Assembly: GCF_022655055.1 (NCBI RefSeq)
Contig: NZ_CP093384.1
Location: 1-64,000, forward strand
Direction of reading: 5' to 3'
DNA length: 64,000 bases
DNA from: Vagococcus sp. CY52-2
GTDB lineage: Bacteria; Bacillota; Bacilli; Lactobacillales; Vagococcaceae
The notes below the pieces were generated by a model. It was given only the letters and a program-made list of their open reading frames with translations, was not told the origin of the DNA and searched no databases. Numbering within the stretch: the stretch's first letter is position 1; the number at the start of each line of letters is the position of its first letter. The position numbers and the translations under genes were made by a program. Below are positions 28,453 through 37,942 of this stretch, piece by piece.

Positions 28453-28805
28453 TAAAAAATATTGATAAAAAAATGTTCATATTATTCTAATGAATATTGA
28501 TAAATTCTCTTAAAAATAGTATCTTTAATTTTAGAAGTAATATAAATGATTAAAGTCTTTTTTACCTAATTTATTATAAAATAACAGTGATTTATAACTT
28601 TACTCGTCTATTAAGTAATGTTAACAAAGTAAGAGTTTTCAAATGAGAAGTCAGATTAAGTAATTAAATATAACAGAATTGGTATAGTTATGATAGGTTG
28701 GTAAAAGAGATGTTTCTTATCAAAAAGAGGGGGCGGGCGATATCAAAATAAGTTGATAAAGTCTTTGGGTTGATGTTCGTAGGTAATAAAGATAGGAGAT
28801 ATATT
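28453..28805. other. Long pdp-cdd gap with a folded G-rich segment
   Basis: These 353 bases hold no ORF. There is no obvious terminator after pdp. AATATTGATAAA occurs twice near the 5' end. A G-rich run, AGAGGGGGCGGGCG (about 28725-28738), is followed by TATCAA and TTGATA, which can pair across a 6-base loop. It could be a leader or attenuator for cdd, but it fits no riboswitch class that I know. TAGGAG is the cdd ribosome site. Confidence 0.35.
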
Positions 28806-29201
28806 ATGACAGTAAACAAAAATTGGATTGACCATGCAACACATGCGTATCATCAAGCATATGTTCCTTATTCTGAATTTCCTGTAGGCGCTGCTCTTGT
28901 GACTAAGTCAGGAAAAGTGTATGAAGGATGCAATATTGAAAATGCATCATTTGGGTTAACAAACTGTGCAGAAAGAACAGCCATTTTTAAAGCTATCTCA
29001 GAAGGTGAAAAAGAATTTGAGCATTTAGTGGTTATTGGTAATACGAAAGAACCAATTTCTCCTTGTGGGGCATGTAGACAAGTTTTAGTCGAATTTTGTA
29101 AGCCAGATATGCCAATTACATTATGTAATTTAAATGGTGATACAAAAGAAACAACAATGCAAGAGCTACTTCCTTATTCATTTGTCGAAGTAGAAAAATA
29201 A
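28806..29201 (+). CDS. cdd: Cytidine deaminase
   Basis: Cdd converts cytidine and deoxycytidine to uridine and deoxyuridine, feeding Pdp. The 131-aa, tetrameric type has the zinc site CNIENASFGLTNCAERTA (Cys near 53 and catalytic Glu in CAE) and PCGACRQVLVEF (both Cys near 86 and 89), plus YSEFPVGAAL. GATAGGAG places the ATG at 28806; a further upstream in-frame ATG at 28770 has no ribosome site. It sits between pdp and the transporter genes. Confidence 0.94.
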   Translation: MTVNKNWIDHATHAYHQAYVPYSEFPVGAALVTKSGKVYEGCNIENASFGLTNCAERTAIFKAISEGEKEFEHLVVIGNTKEPISPCGACRQVLVEFCKPDMPITLCNLNGDTKETTMQELLPYSFVEVEK

Positions 29202-29238
29202 CTATCAACTAAAAATTATAAGCGGAGGTTTTTCAAAA

Positions 29239-30348
29239 ATGAAAAAATCAACAAAAATTGGTGCAGGACTATTAGTTATGGGATTAGCAGTGACGTTAAC
29301 AGCTTGTGGGGGAAATAAAGCAGGTGGTAACGTTGGTGGAAAAACAACTTCAGGTGAAAAACCAGATCAAACAGTTCATACAGCAGCAATCGTGACTGAC
29401 GTTGGTGGTGTGGATGATAAATCGTTTAACCAAGGTGCTTGGGAAGGTTTGAAAGAGTGGGGAGAAGCTAACAAACTTGAAAAAGGTGCTAATGGTTATG
29501 ATTACTTCCAATCAACAGATGCCTCTCAATATACAACAAATATTGATCAAGCTGTCGCAAGTAAATTTGAAACTATTTTTGGGATTGGGTACTTATTAAC
29601 AGATGCTATTTCAGCAGCAGCAGATCAAAATAAAGACACACAATTTGGTATCGTAGACTCAGTTATTGAGGGAAAAGATAATGTAGTATCTTTAACATTT
29701 AAGGATAATGAAGCAGCTTACTTGGCAGGGATTGCAGCAGCGTATTCTACTAAAACAGATAAAGTTGGATTTGTTGGAGGAGAAGAAGGGGCAGTTATTG
29801 ACCGTTTTGAAGCAGGATTTGTTAAAGGTGTTGAAGATGGAGCAAAAGAATTAGATAAAAAAATTAAAGTAGACGTTCAATATGCAGCATCATTTGGTGA
29901 CCCTGCTAAAGGTAAAGCTTTAGCTGCCAATATGTACCAAAACGGTGTGGATATTATTTACCATGCTTCAGGTGGTACTGGTGCAGGAGTCTTCCAAGAA
30001 GCTAAAGACTTAAATGAAAAACAATCAGCAGACAAACGTGTTTGGGTGATTGGTGTAGATAGAGATCAAGAAGAAGATGGTAACTACAAAGACAAAGATG
30101 GTAAAGAAGAAAACTTCACCTTAACATCAAGTATTAAAGGTGTGGGAACTGCTGTTAAAGACGTAACTGAAAAAGCTCAAAAAGGTGAATTCCCTGGTGG
30201 AGACGTATTAGTTTATGGTCTTAAAGAAGGCGGAGTTGATTTATCTAAAGGGCATTTAGATCAAAAAGCAATTGATGCAGTAGAAAAAGCTCGTAAAGAA
30301 GTTATTGATGGAAAAGTAGAAGTTCCAGAAAAACCAGCTAAAAAATAA
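29239..30348 (+). CDS. BMP family nucleoside-binding lipoprotein
   Basis: This is the extracellular substrate-binding lipoprotein of a nucleoside ABC importer (BmpA/PnrA/NupN family). The 369-aa protein has a signal peptide with lipobox LTACG (Cys at about 23) and the family motifs DVGGVDDKSFNQGAWEGL, DNEAAYLAGIAAAYSTK and GFVGGEEGAVIDRFEAGF. The ribosome site is AGCGGAGG. Purine and pyrimidine nucleosides are both plausible ligands. The three transporter genes that follow complete the importer. A strong hairpin follows the stop, so this gene is probably made in excess over the ATPase and permeases. Confidence 0.92.
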   Translation: MKKSTKIGAGLLVMGLAVTLTACGGNKAGGNVGGKTTSGEKPDQTVHTAAIVTDVGGVDDKSFNQGAWEGLKEWGEANKLEKGANGYDYFQSTDASQYTTNIDQAVASKFETIFGIGYLLTDAISAAADQNKDTQFGIVDSVIEGKDNVVSLTFKDNEAAYLAGIAAAYSTKTDKVGFVGGEEGAVIDRFEAGFVKGVEDGAKELDKKIKVDVQYAASFGDPAKGKALAANMYQNGVDIIYHASGGTGAGVFQEAKDLNEKQSADKRVWVIGVDRDQEEDGNYKDKDGKEENFTLTSSIKGVGTAVKDVTEKAQKGEFPGGDVLVYGLKEGGVDLSKGHLDQKAIDAVEKARKEVIDGKVEVPEKPAKK

Positions 30349-30371
30349 AAATTGTTGAAAAGTTGTTGATA

Positions 30372-30491
30372 GAAAACTTTATGGGAAACGTTCAAAATAA
30401 ACTGAATAACTTTTCCATAAAGTTTTTCTTTTAGGCTTTAAAGGAATGGGAAAAGTAAGTTTTCTCTTTCCTTCAAAGTCTAAACTTTGAA
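30372..30491 (+). terminator. Three stacked hairpins between binding protein and ATPase genes
   Basis: Hairpin 1: GAAAACTTTATGGGAAA (30372-30388) with TTTTCCATAAAGTTTTTC (30411-30428), followed by T residues. Hairpin 2: an imperfect arm from 30434 with 30460-30480. Hairpin 3: TTCAAAGT (30472-30479) with ACTTTGAA (30484-30491), which competes with hairpin 2. The first could be a leaky terminator or an mRNA 3'-end stabiliser. Confidence 0.6.
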
Positions 30492-30520
30492 GTGTGATAA
30501 TGATAAAGAGGTGTGAAGTC

Positions 30521-32086
30521 ATGAATGAGGAAAACTATGTCATAGAAATGCGGAATATCACAAAACAATTTGGTGATTTCAAAGCAAATGACAACATCAA
30601 TCTCCAAATTAGAAAAGGCGAAATTCATGCGTTATTGGGTGAAAATGGTGCAGGAAAATCAACCTTGATGAATGTATTATCAGGATTACTACAGCCGACT
30701 AGTGGACAAATCTATATGGATGGTCAACCAGTAACGATTGCTAATCCAACTGATGCCAAACGTTTAGGAATCGGGATGGTCCATCAGCATTTTATGTTGG
30801 TAGATGCTTTTACGGTAACTGAAAATATTATTTTAGGTGATGAACCAACAAAATCTGGTGTGCTGGATAAGAAAAAATCAGTGGAAGATTTAAAACGAAT
30901 CTCAGAACAATACGGTATGGAAGTTAATCCAGATGCCTTAATCAGTGATATTTCAGTTGGAATGCAACAACGTGTTGAGATTTTAAAAACATTGTATCGT
31001 GGCGCGAATATTTTAATTTTTGATGAGCCGACAGCGGTATTAACACCTCAAGAAATTGATGAGTTGATTATGACCATGAAGGAATTAGTAAAAGAAGGTA
31101 AATCAATCATTATTATTACGCACAAGTTAGATGAAATTAAAAAAGTGGCGGATAGATGTACGGTAATTCGTCGTGGTAAGAGTATTGAAACAGTGAACGT
31201 AAAAGATGTTAGTTCACAACAATTAGCTGATTTAATGGTCGGTCGTTCGGTATCATTTAAGACAGAAAAAGAACCATCAAATCCTAAAGAAGTCATTTTA
31301 TCGGTTAAAGATTTACATGTAAAAGATAATCGTGGACTTGAAGCAATTAAAGGATTAGATTTAGATGTTCGAGCTGGAGAAGTTGTTGGGATTGCTGGTA
31401 TTGATGGGAATGGTCAAACAGAATTAATCCAAGCTATTACAGGTCTTAAGAAAATTGAATCTGGTAAAGTGATGTTACGTGATAAGGACATAACGAATTT
31501 AAAACCTCGTCAAATCACTGAATCAAGTGTAGGACATGTTCCTGAAGACAGACATAAATATGGTCTTGTTCTAGACATGACATTATCTGAAAATATTGCC
31601 TTACAAACTTATTATCACGAACCGTTTAGTAAGAATGGTGTACTGAATTATAACTACATGGATTCTTATGCGAGAAAATTAATCGAAGAGTATGATGTTC
31701 GTACAACAAGTGAACATGCACAAGCTAAGTCACTTTCAGGTGGTAATCAACAAAAAGCGATTATCGCTCGTGAAATGGATAGAGATCCTGAGTTACTAAT
31801 TGTTTCTCAGCCAACTCGTGGGTTAGACGTTGGAGCGATTGAGTACATTCATAAACGTTTGATTAATCACCGTGATAAAGGCAATGCTGTTTTAGTAGTC
31901 AGTTTTGAATTAGAAGAAATATTAAATGTGTCGGACCGAATTGCTGTTATCCATGCAGGCCAAATCGTCGGGATTGTTGATCCAAAAGAAACAACAGAAA
32001 ACGAGTTAGGATTATTAATGGCTGGATACACATTGGAAGAAGCACGACGAGAATTAGGGACAGAGGTAGGTGTAACTAATGAGTAA
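30521..32086 (+). CDS. nupO: Nucleoside ABC transporter ATPase (NupO-like)
   Basis: This is the energising subunit of the nucleoside importer, with two fused ABC domains as in ribose- and nucleoside-type systems. The 521-aa protein has Walker A GENGAGKST near 41, signature ISVGMQQRVEILK, and ILIFDEPTAVLTP in domain 1. Domain 2 has the relaxed GIDGNGQTE loop near 300, SLSGGNQQKAIIAREM and LLIVSQPTRGLD, where Gln replaces the Walker B Glu-side Asp-Glu pair; this degeneracy is usual for the family. AGAGGTG places the start at 30521. It overlaps the next gene by 8 bases. Confidence 0.93.
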   Translation: MNEENYVIEMRNITKQFGDFKANDNINLQIRKGEIHALLGENGAGKSTLMNVLSGLLQPTSGQIYMDGQPVTIANPTDAKRLGIGMVHQHFMLVDAFTVTENIILGDEPTKSGVLDKKKSVEDLKRISEQYGMEVNPDALISDISVGMQQRVEILKTLYRGANILIFDEPTAVLTPQEIDELIMTMKELVKEGKSIIIITHKLDEIKKVADRCTVIRRGKSIETVNVKDVSSQQLADLMVGRSVSFKTEKEPSNPKEVILSVKDLHVKDNRGLEAIKGLDLDVRAGEVVGIAGIDGNGQTELIQAITGLKKIESGKVMLRDKDITNLKPRQITESSVGHVPEDRHKYGLVLDMTLSENIALQTYYHEPFSKNGVLNYNYMDSYARKLIEEYDVRTTSEHAQAKSLSGGNQQKAIIAREMDRDPELLIVSQPTRGLDVGAIEYIHKRLINHRDKGNAVLVVSFELEEILNVSDRIAVIHAGQIVGIVDPKETTENELGLLMAGYTLEEARRELGTEVGVTNE

Positions 32087-33182
32087 TTTTAAATTTAGTA
32101 AGATGAATGGAATCTTGGTTCCTATTTTATCGGTTATTATGGGATTTGTATTAGGTGCTATTATTATGTTGCTATTTGGTTATAACCCAGTTCAAGGGTA
32201 TCAAGCCATGTTGACAACAGCATTTCAATCACCAAAAAGTATTGGTGAAATTTTTGTAACAGCTGGGCCTTTAATTTTTACGGCTTTAGGATTTTCTGTG
32301 GCAAGTGCTGCTGGATTCTTTAATATCGGGCTTTCAGGTCAGGCGTTGGCTGGTTGGGTAGCAAGTATCTGGGTTGGACTTTCAATGGGAGACTCGCCAA
32401 GATTAATTGCCTTAACTGCAGCTATTTTAGCAGGGGTGATTGCTGGAGCTTTAACAGCGGCGATACCTGGTTTATTAAGAGCTTATTTTGGAACAAGTGA
32501 AGTCATTGTTACAATCATGATGAACTATATTTTACTTTATACAAGTACACATATCGTTAATAATGTTATTCCAGAGAAATTTATTTCAACTAAAGGAACT
32601 ACTAAATTGATTGGGGAAAATGTGTCTCTTAGAACAGAGTTTTTAACCTCAATTAGTAATGGCTCTCGTTTGAATTTAGGTATTATCTTTGCTTTTATTT
32701 TCTTAATCTTGATTTGGTTTTTAATGAAGAAAACCACATTAGGTTATGAAATTACAGCTGTTGGTTTAAACCCATTTGCATCAGAATATGCAGGGATGAG
32801 TAGTAAACGTATTATTGTGTTATCAATGGTCATCTCAGGAGCATTAGCTGGTATGGGTGGCGTTGTGTATGGATTAGGAACATTTGGTAACTTCTTTGTT
32901 CAAGGTAACTCATTAAGTATTGGATTTGATGGTATGGCAGTCTCATTACTTGGTGGAGGATCATCCATCGGTATTTTACTATCCTCTTTATTGTTTAGTA
33001 TCCTAAAATTAGGTGGACAAGGTATGCCAATATTGGCTGGTGTACCAACTGAATTGGTTGATGTTGTTATTGCTTCTATCATCTTCTTTGTTGGTATTAG
33101 CTACTTAATCAAATTGATTTTAACAAAACTTGAAACAAAAAAAGAACCAAAAGCTAGCAAAGTTGAAGGAGGTAAAGCGTGA
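32079..33182 (+). CDS. nupP: Nucleoside ABC transporter permease (NupP-like)
   Basis: A membrane subunit of the BPD_transp_2 family. The 367-aa protein has about ten hydrophobic segments, beginning ILVPILSVIMGFVLGAIIML, and family signatures AAGFFNIGLSGQALAGW and VSLLGGGSSIGILLSSLLF. It overlaps nupO by 8 bases and touches nupQ, so the three are translationally coupled. The C-terminus is Lys-rich (TKLETKKEPKASK). It would pair with the other permease as a heterodimer. Confidence 0.92.
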   Translation: MSNFKFSKMNGILVPILSVIMGFVLGAIIMLLFGYNPVQGYQAMLTTAFQSPKSIGEIFVTAGPLIFTALGFSVASAAGFFNIGLSGQALAGWVASIWVGLSMGDSPRLIALTAAILAGVIAGALTAAIPGLLRAYFGTSEVIVTIMMNYILLYTSTHIVNNVIPEKFISTKGTTKLIGENVSLRTEFLTSISNGSRLNLGIIFAFIFLILIWFLMKKTTLGYEITAVGLNPFASEYAGMSSKRIIVLSMVISGALAGMGGVVYGLGTFGNFFVQGNSLSIGFDGMAVSLLGGGSSIGILLSSLLFSILKLGGQGMPILAGVPTELVDVVIASIIFFVGISYLIKLILTKLETKKEPKASKVEGGKA

Positions 33183-34144
33183 TGGCAGCAGATACTATGT
33201 CAACAGTTGCGTCTATTATTACGCAAACACTTGTTTATTCAACACCTCTTGTTTTTACAGCATTAGGCGGAACATTTTCAGAACGTGGAGGGATTGTTAA
33301 CGTTGGGTTAGAAGGTATCATGGTGATGGGTGCATTCAGCTCAGTTGTGTTTAACATTACGTATGCCGGAGTTTTTGGCGTTTGGACACCATGGATTGCT
33401 TTATTAGTCGGTGGAATTGTCGGAATGATTTTCTCATTACTTCATGCTGTAGCAACAATTAACTTGCGTGCTGATCATATTATTAGTGGTACTGTTATCA
33501 ACTTGATGGCACCAGCTTTAAGTATTTTCTTAGTTAAAGTGTTATATGGTAAAGGTCAAACAGACCAAGTGCCACAAACATTTGGTTATTGGGAAGTTCC
33601 TGGGTTAAGTAAGATTCCAGTGATTGGGCCATTATTATTTGAAAAAACATCAGCACCAGCCTTCTTAGCTATTTTAGTGTCAGTCCTTGCGTGGTTTGTC
33701 ATTTATAAAACACGCTTTGGCTTGAGATTACGCTCAGTAGGTGAAAATCCTCAAGCAGCTGATACTTTAGGGATTAATGTTTATGGTATGAAATATTCAG
33801 GTGTATTAATTTCTGGCTTTTTAGGCGGTATTGGTGGAGCAGTATTTGCTCAAACCATTGCTGGACGTTTTGCTGTAACAACTATATCAGGTCAAGGTTT
33901 CATCTCAATGGCTGCGATGATCTTTGGTAAATGGAACCCACTTGGTGCAATGGGAGCAGCTCTATTCTTTGGATTTGCTCAAAACTTGAGTATTGTAGGA
34001 GACAGCATTCCACTTATTTCAAGTATTCCAAAAGTGTACCTACAAAGTGCTCCATACGCGTTAACGATTATTGTGTTAGTATTGTTCTTAGGTAAAGCAC
34101 AAGGACCTAAAGCAGGCGGTAAAACATATATTAAATCTAAATAG
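33182..34144 (+). CDS. nupQ: Nucleoside ABC transporter permease (NupQ-like)
   Basis: The second BPD_transp_2 permease, 320 aa from the ATG at 33182; a GTG at 33179 is the alternative, and AGGAGGT fits both. It has eight to nine hydrophobic segments and the motifs LGGTFSERGGIVNVGLEGIM near 30 and GENPQAADTLGINVYGMKY near 190, typical of sugar and nucleoside permeases. The start overlaps the nupP stop (TGATG). A weak hairpin terminator follows. Confidence 0.92.
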   Translation: MAADTMSTVASIITQTLVYSTPLVFTALGGTFSERGGIVNVGLEGIMVMGAFSSVVFNITYAGVFGVWTPWIALLVGGIVGMIFSLLHAVATINLRADHIISGTVINLMAPALSIFLVKVLYGKGQTDQVPQTFGYWEVPGLSKIPVIGPLLFEKTSAPAFLAILVSVLAWFVIYKTRFGLRLRSVGENPQAADTLGINVYGMKYSGVLISGFLGGIGGAVFAQTIAGRFAVTTISGQGFISMAAMIFGKWNPLGAMGAALFFGFAQNLSIVGDSIPLISSIPKVYLQSAPYALTIIVLVLFLGKAQGPKAGGKTYIKSK

Positions 34145-34153
34145 TAATTAACT

Positions 34154-34188
34154 CCTTCCTCTAGTTCCTCTAAATAGAGGGAGGTTTT
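34154..34188 (+). terminator. Hairpin between nupQ and deoB
   Basis: CCTTCCTCTA (34154-34163) pairs with TAGAGGGAGG (34175-34184) with one G-T pair, followed by TTTT. It may partly separate transport genes from deoB-punA-deoD. Confidence 0.65.
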
Positions 34189-34222
34189 AAAATATAAAAA
34201 TGACTTGGAAGAAGGAATGGTA

Positions 34223-35392
34223 ATGTTTAAAAGAATTCATTTAGTAGTACTAGATTCTGTTGGAATTGGTGAAGCTCCTGACGCTGAAAAATTTGGCGAT
34301 GTTGGAAGTCACACACTAGGTCATATAGCTGAGCATGGGTTACATGTTCCTAATATGGAAGAATTAGGTCTTGGAACAATTGAACCTTTAAAAGGTGTCA
34401 AAGCGATTGAAGATCATAAAGGCTATGCGACTAAACTAGAAGAAGTATCTGTTGGTAAAGACACAATGACTGGTCATTGGGAAATTGCTGGATTAAACAT
34501 TCAAACACCTTTTAGAGTATTCCCTGAAGGTTTCCCTCAAGATTTATTAGACAAAATCACTGAATTTTCTGGTCGTGGCATTATTATGGGTGCTAATAAA
34601 CCATATAGTGGCACACAAGTTATTGAAGATTTTGGTGAAGAACAAATGAAAACAGGGGACTTAATTATCTACACATCAGCTGACCCTGTGTTACAAATTG
34701 CTGCTCATGAAGATGTGATTCCATTAGAAGAATTATACAAAATTTGTGAGTACACTCGTGAAATCACGAAAGATGATCCTTACATGATTGGTCGTATTAT
34801 CGCGAGACCTTACTTAGGTGAACCTGGTAACTTTAAACGTACAGCTAACCGTCATGACTATGCCCTTGATCCATTTGGTCGTACGGTTTTAAATGAATTA
34901 AAAGATGCTGGAAAAGATGTTATCGCAGTTGGTAAAATCAACGATATCTTTAACGGTCAAGGAATGACAGAAGCAATCCGTACGGCTTCAAATATGGATG
35001 GCGTGGATAAATTATTAGACGTAATGAAACAAGATTTTGAAGGAGTAAGTTTTACTAACTTGGTTGACTTTGATGCGTTATTTGGACACAGAAGAGATAC
35101 ACCAGGTTATGCTAAAGCATTAGAAGACTTTGATGCCCGTTTACCAGAGATTTATGCTAATATGCAAGAAGATGATTTATTATTAATTACAGCAGACCAT
35201 GGAAATGATCCAACATTCCCAGGAACAGATCATACTCGCGAGTATGTACCATTACTTGCTTACAGCAAAAAAATGAAAGGTCATGGTCAATTGCCACAAG
35301 GATACTATGCAGATATCTCTGCGACAATTGCAGATAACTTTGATGTTAAACCAACTGAAAACGGAAAAAGCTTTTTAGAATTATTGAAATAA
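34223..35392 (+). CDS. deoB: Phosphopentomutase
   Basis: DeoB interconverts (deoxy)ribose 1-phosphate and 5-phosphate, linking nucleoside cleavage to central carbon flow. The 389-aa protein, an alkaline-phosphatase-fold metalloenzyme, has [15 protein letters not shown] (metal Asp and Ser region), [12 protein letters not shown] with the phosphorylated Thr near 87, and [26 protein letters not shown] at 34211-34216 decides the ATG at 34223; the TTG at 34205 is upstream of that site. No deoC aldolase is in the window. Confidence 0.95.
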   Translation: MFKRIHLVVLDSVGIGEAPDAEKFGDVGSHTLGHIAEHGLHVPNMEELGLGTIEPLKGVKAIEDHKGYATKLEEVSVGKDTMTGHWEIAGLNIQTPFRVFPEGFPQDLLDKITEFSGRGIIMGANKPYSGTQVIEDFGEEQMKTGDLIIYTSADPVLQIAAHEDVIPLEELYKICEYTREITKDDPYMIGRIIARPYLGEPGNFKRTANRHDYALDPFGRTVLNELKDAGKDVIAVGKINDIFNGQGMTEAIRTASNMDGVDKLLDVMKQDFEGVSFTNLVDFDALFGHRRDTPGYAKALEDFDARLPEIYANMQEDDLLLITADHGNDPTFPGTDHTREYVPLLAYSKKMKGHGQLPQGYYADISATIADNFDVKPTENGKSFLELLK

Positions 35393-35405
35393 GGGAGACT
35401 ATAAC

Positions 35406-36221
35406 ATGTCATTAAGCGAAAAATTAGCAGCAACATCACAATATATTAAAGAAAAAGGGGTAGGAGCCGTTGATTTTGGTCTTATCCTAGGATCAGGATT
35501 AGGAGAACTTGCTGACGAGATTACCGATCGCGTAGTTATTCCTTATGAAGACATTCCGCATTTTCCTGTATCAACAGTGGTAGGTCATGCAGGACAACTT
35601 GTTTACGGAACATTATCTGGTAAAAAAGTTCTAGCAATGCAAGGACGCTTCCATTATTATGAAGGTCATTCAATGCAGACTGTCACATTCCCAGTGAGAG
35701 TGATGAAAGCTTTAGGAGCAGATTCATTAATCGTAACAAATGCAGCTGGTGGCGTAAATACAAGTTTTTCACCGGGTGATTTGATGTTAATTACTGATCA
35801 AATTAACTTTACCGGTGACAATCCTTTAATGGGGTTAAACGAAGAAGATTTAGGTCCACGTTTCCCTGATATGTCAGAAGCTTATAACAAAGCATATGGT
35901 GAAGTAACGAAAAAAGTAGCACAAGAACTATCTATTCACTTACAAAAAGGTGTTTATATGGGATTCTCTGGTCCAACTTATGAAACACCAGCAGAAGTAC
36001 GTATGGCACGTGTGATGGGTGCGGATGCTGTTGGTATGTCAACTGTCCCTGAAGTGATTGTAGCTAACCACATGTCAATGAAAGTATTAGGTATTACATG
36101 TGTGACAAATTTGGCTGCAGGTATGCAAGCTAACTTAAATCATGAAGAAGTAGTTGAAACAACAGAACGAGTGAAAGCTGATTTTAAAGAACTAGTGAAA
36201 CGTACACTAGAAAAACTTTAA
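35406..36221 (+). CDS. punA: Purine-nucleoside phosphorylase, trimeric type
   Basis: It phosphorolyses inosine and guanosine type nucleosides. The 271-aa protein carries the class II signatures LILGSGLGELAD near 26, VVGHAGQLVYG, QGRFHYYEGHSMQ, TNAAGGVN and GPTYETPAEVRM (base-binding Glu near 193). The ribosome site is AAGGGAGA. It lies 13 bases after deoB and 18 before the hexameric enzyme DeoD, giving the cell both purine phosphorylase types. Confidence 0.94.
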   Translation: MSLSEKLAATSQYIKEKGVGAVDFGLILGSGLGELADEITDRVVIPYEDIPHFPVSTVVGHAGQLVYGTLSGKKVLAMQGRFHYYEGHSMQTVTFPVRVMKALGADSLIVTNAAGGVNTSFSPGDLMLITDQINFTGDNPLMGLNEEDLGPRFPDMSEAYNKAYGEVTKKVAQELSIHLQKGVYMGFSGPTYETPAEVRMARVMGADAVGMSTVPEVIVANHMSMKVLGITCVTNLAAGMQANLNHEEVVETTERVKADFKELVKRTLEKL

Positions 36222-36239
36222 TTTAAAGGAGACTGAAGA

Positions 36240-36950
36240 ATGAGCGTACATATTGGAGCAAAACAGGGAGAAATTGCAGATAAAATATTACTTCCAGGAG
36301 ATCCATTAAGAGCGAAATATATCGCCGAAACATTTTTAGAAGATCCTAAGTGTTACAATGAAGTTCGTGGGATGTTAGGATATACTGGAACGTATAAAGG
36401 CCATAAAGTATCCGTTCAAGGAACTGGTATGGGAATGCCTTCAGCAGCTATCTATGCGAATGAATTAATTCGCGAGTATGATGTGAAAAAATTATTGCGT
36501 GTAGGAACATGTGGTGCGATTCGTAACGATGTACATGTGAGAGATTTAGTGTTAGCTCAAGCGGCAGCAACCAATTCTGCGATTATTCGTAAAGATTTTC
36601 CTACTTTTGATTTCCCGCAAATTGCTGATTTTGATTTATTAACGACAGCGTATGATATTGCTAAAGAAAAAGGATTTAATATTCATGTTGGAAATGTATT
36701 ATCAAATGATACGTTTTACTCAGATGATAATTCAGACGTCTTTAAATTAGGTGAATATGGTGTGTTAGGTGTTGAGATGGAAGCAGCAGTACTTTACTAT
36801 TTAGCAGCTAAATACAACGTCCAAGCTCTTGCTTTGATGACAGTGAGTGATCACATGATTACTGGTGAAGAAACCACATCAGAAGAACGTCAAACGACAT
36901 TTAATGACATGATGATTGTTGGTCTAGAAACATTAATTAAAGAAAATTAA
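36240..36950 (+). CDS. deoD: Purine-nucleoside phosphorylase DeoD, hexameric type
   Basis: DeoD splits adenosine, inosine and guanosine and their deoxy forms. The 236-aa protein begins [20 protein letters not shown] and has the phosphate-site [36 protein letters not shown] and the base/ribose-site [13 protein letters not shown]; the catalytic Asp is in TVSDHM near 204. AAAGGAG precedes the ATG. It is the last gene of the salvage region and shares a terminator with the opposing membrane gene. Confidence 0.95.
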   Translation: MSVHIGAKQGEIADKILLPGDPLRAKYIAETFLEDPKCYNEVRGMLGYTGTYKGHKVSVQGTGMGMPSAAIYANELIREYDVKKLLRVGTCGAIRNDVHVRDLVLAQAAATNSAIIRKDFPTFDFPQIADFDLLTTAYDIAKEKGFNIHVGNVLSNDTFYSDDNSDVFKLGEYGVLGVEMEAAVLYYLAAKYNVQALALMTVSDHMITGEETTSEERQTTFNDMMIVGLETLIKEN

Positions 36951-36953
36951 ATG

Positions 36954-36990
36954 AAAAAACGAGTAAGAGGTAGTGTCTTACTCGTTTTTT
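36954..36990. terminator. Bidirectional terminator after deoD
   Basis: AAAAAACGAGTAAGA (36954-36968) and TCTTACTCGTTTTTT (36976-36990) pair around a 7-base loop. Confidence 0.93.
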
Positions 36991-37750
36991 ATTGGATATA
37001 GTAAATAATTAAACTAGCTAAAGCAAAAAGATTGAGGATAAACTCTTTCTTTTTAGCTTTTTTTGTTTTCATAAAAAGAAAGAATGAAATTATTGTGGCA
37101 ACAATAAAAGATATTAATTTCCACGTATCAAGTTGTTGAGACATATAATGTTGCACTACTAAATAATAAGTTCCTATTAGAGACAGTAAACCAAGGAGAA
37201 GAAATATAGGCTGTCTTGATAGATATGAATACATTCCTTGAGTAAAAATCGTTAAAAATAACACAATAAAAAATGAAAAGACAAATGGTTTTATTAATTC
37301 AAAATCATAATCAAAAGGGTAGCTAATGGTCAGCAGTTGATTAAATACAATTCCTTTAAAGAAAGCATTGGTAAACGAATAAAAAAGTGAGTCAACATAG
37401 TAAAACTGTTTTGAAAAAATCATTATTTGAAAGAGTTCATAGGCTAATAAAATTATTCCAAATTGAATCGCTGTTTGTTGAATAATCAAGTAAATCAACA
37501 CAGCACTGATGATAAGTTTTAATCCATAGATGGCAATAGGCATGGAACGTCCTTTTTTATAAGTATTTTTCCCAATGAGTTGAAAAAAATCACTCAGTAA
37601 TAAATAAAGAATCATATAGTTTAAAATTAAGGCACCATGGCTACTATTTTTCAAAAATAAAATGCCAGGTATAAGGGAAATAGTTGTTTGTAAAATGGCA
37701 ATAAGAAAGGTTAGTGGAATATTTTTCCACAAAGTAGGTTTTGGTTGCAA
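36989..37750 (-). CDS. Polytopic membrane protein of unknown function
   Basis: I do not recognise a family. The 253 residues contain seven to eight hydrophobic segments (for example FLIAILQTTISLIPGILFL near 14-32, LIISAVLIYLIIQQTAI near 80, FFIVLFLTIFTQGMY and LLLGLLSLIGTYYLVVQ), with short polar loops and a Lys-rich KTKKAKKKE near the C-terminus. The ribosome site is AAGGAGATA. It is convergent to deoD and divergent from metK, with no linked partner, so context gives no clue. Confidence 0.7.
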   Translation of the reverse strand: MQPKPTLWKNIPLTFLIAILQTTISLIPGILFLKNSSHGALILNYMILYLLLSDFFQLIGKNTYKKGRSMPIAIYGLKLIISAVLIYLIIQQTAIQFGIILLAYELFQIMIFSKQFYYVDSLFYSFTNAFFKGIVFNQLLTISYPFDYDFELIKPFVFSFFIVLFLTIFTQGMYSYLSRQPIFLLLGLLSLIGTYYLVVQHYMSQQLDTWKLISFIVATIISFFLFMKTKKAKKKEFILNLFALASLIIYYIQ

Positions 37751-37868
37751 AATATATCTCCTTGTATGTTATTGATAATAACACTTTATGGCAATAATAT
37801 AAAAAGGTCAAGATTATCGGTTAAATTATGTAGGTAAAAAGTGAAAAATCTGATATACTGACTTATGT

Positions 37869-37938
37869 TGCAAGATTCCCGATAGGATTTACATCTCGTG
37901 TAAAGATGCCTTGTAACCGACTATATTTAGGGGGAATG
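37869..37938 (+). promoter_or_regulatory. SMK-box (SAM-III) riboswitch of metK
   Basis: ATTCCC (37875-37880) can pair with the ribosome site GGGGAAT (37931-37937). Between them lie the hairpin TTTACA/TGTAAA (loop TCTCG), GATGCC and the conserved TTGTAACCGA (37911-37920). This is the Lactobacillales SMK box, in which SAM binding hides the Shine-Dalgarno sequence and stops MetK synthesis. TATACT at about 37855-37860 is a likely -10. Confidence 0.9.
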
Positions 37939-37942
37939 AATG

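Noticed and set aside
28453-28805. Purine riboswitch before cdd
   Set aside because: The conserved purine-aptamer core and loop-loop motifs are not present.
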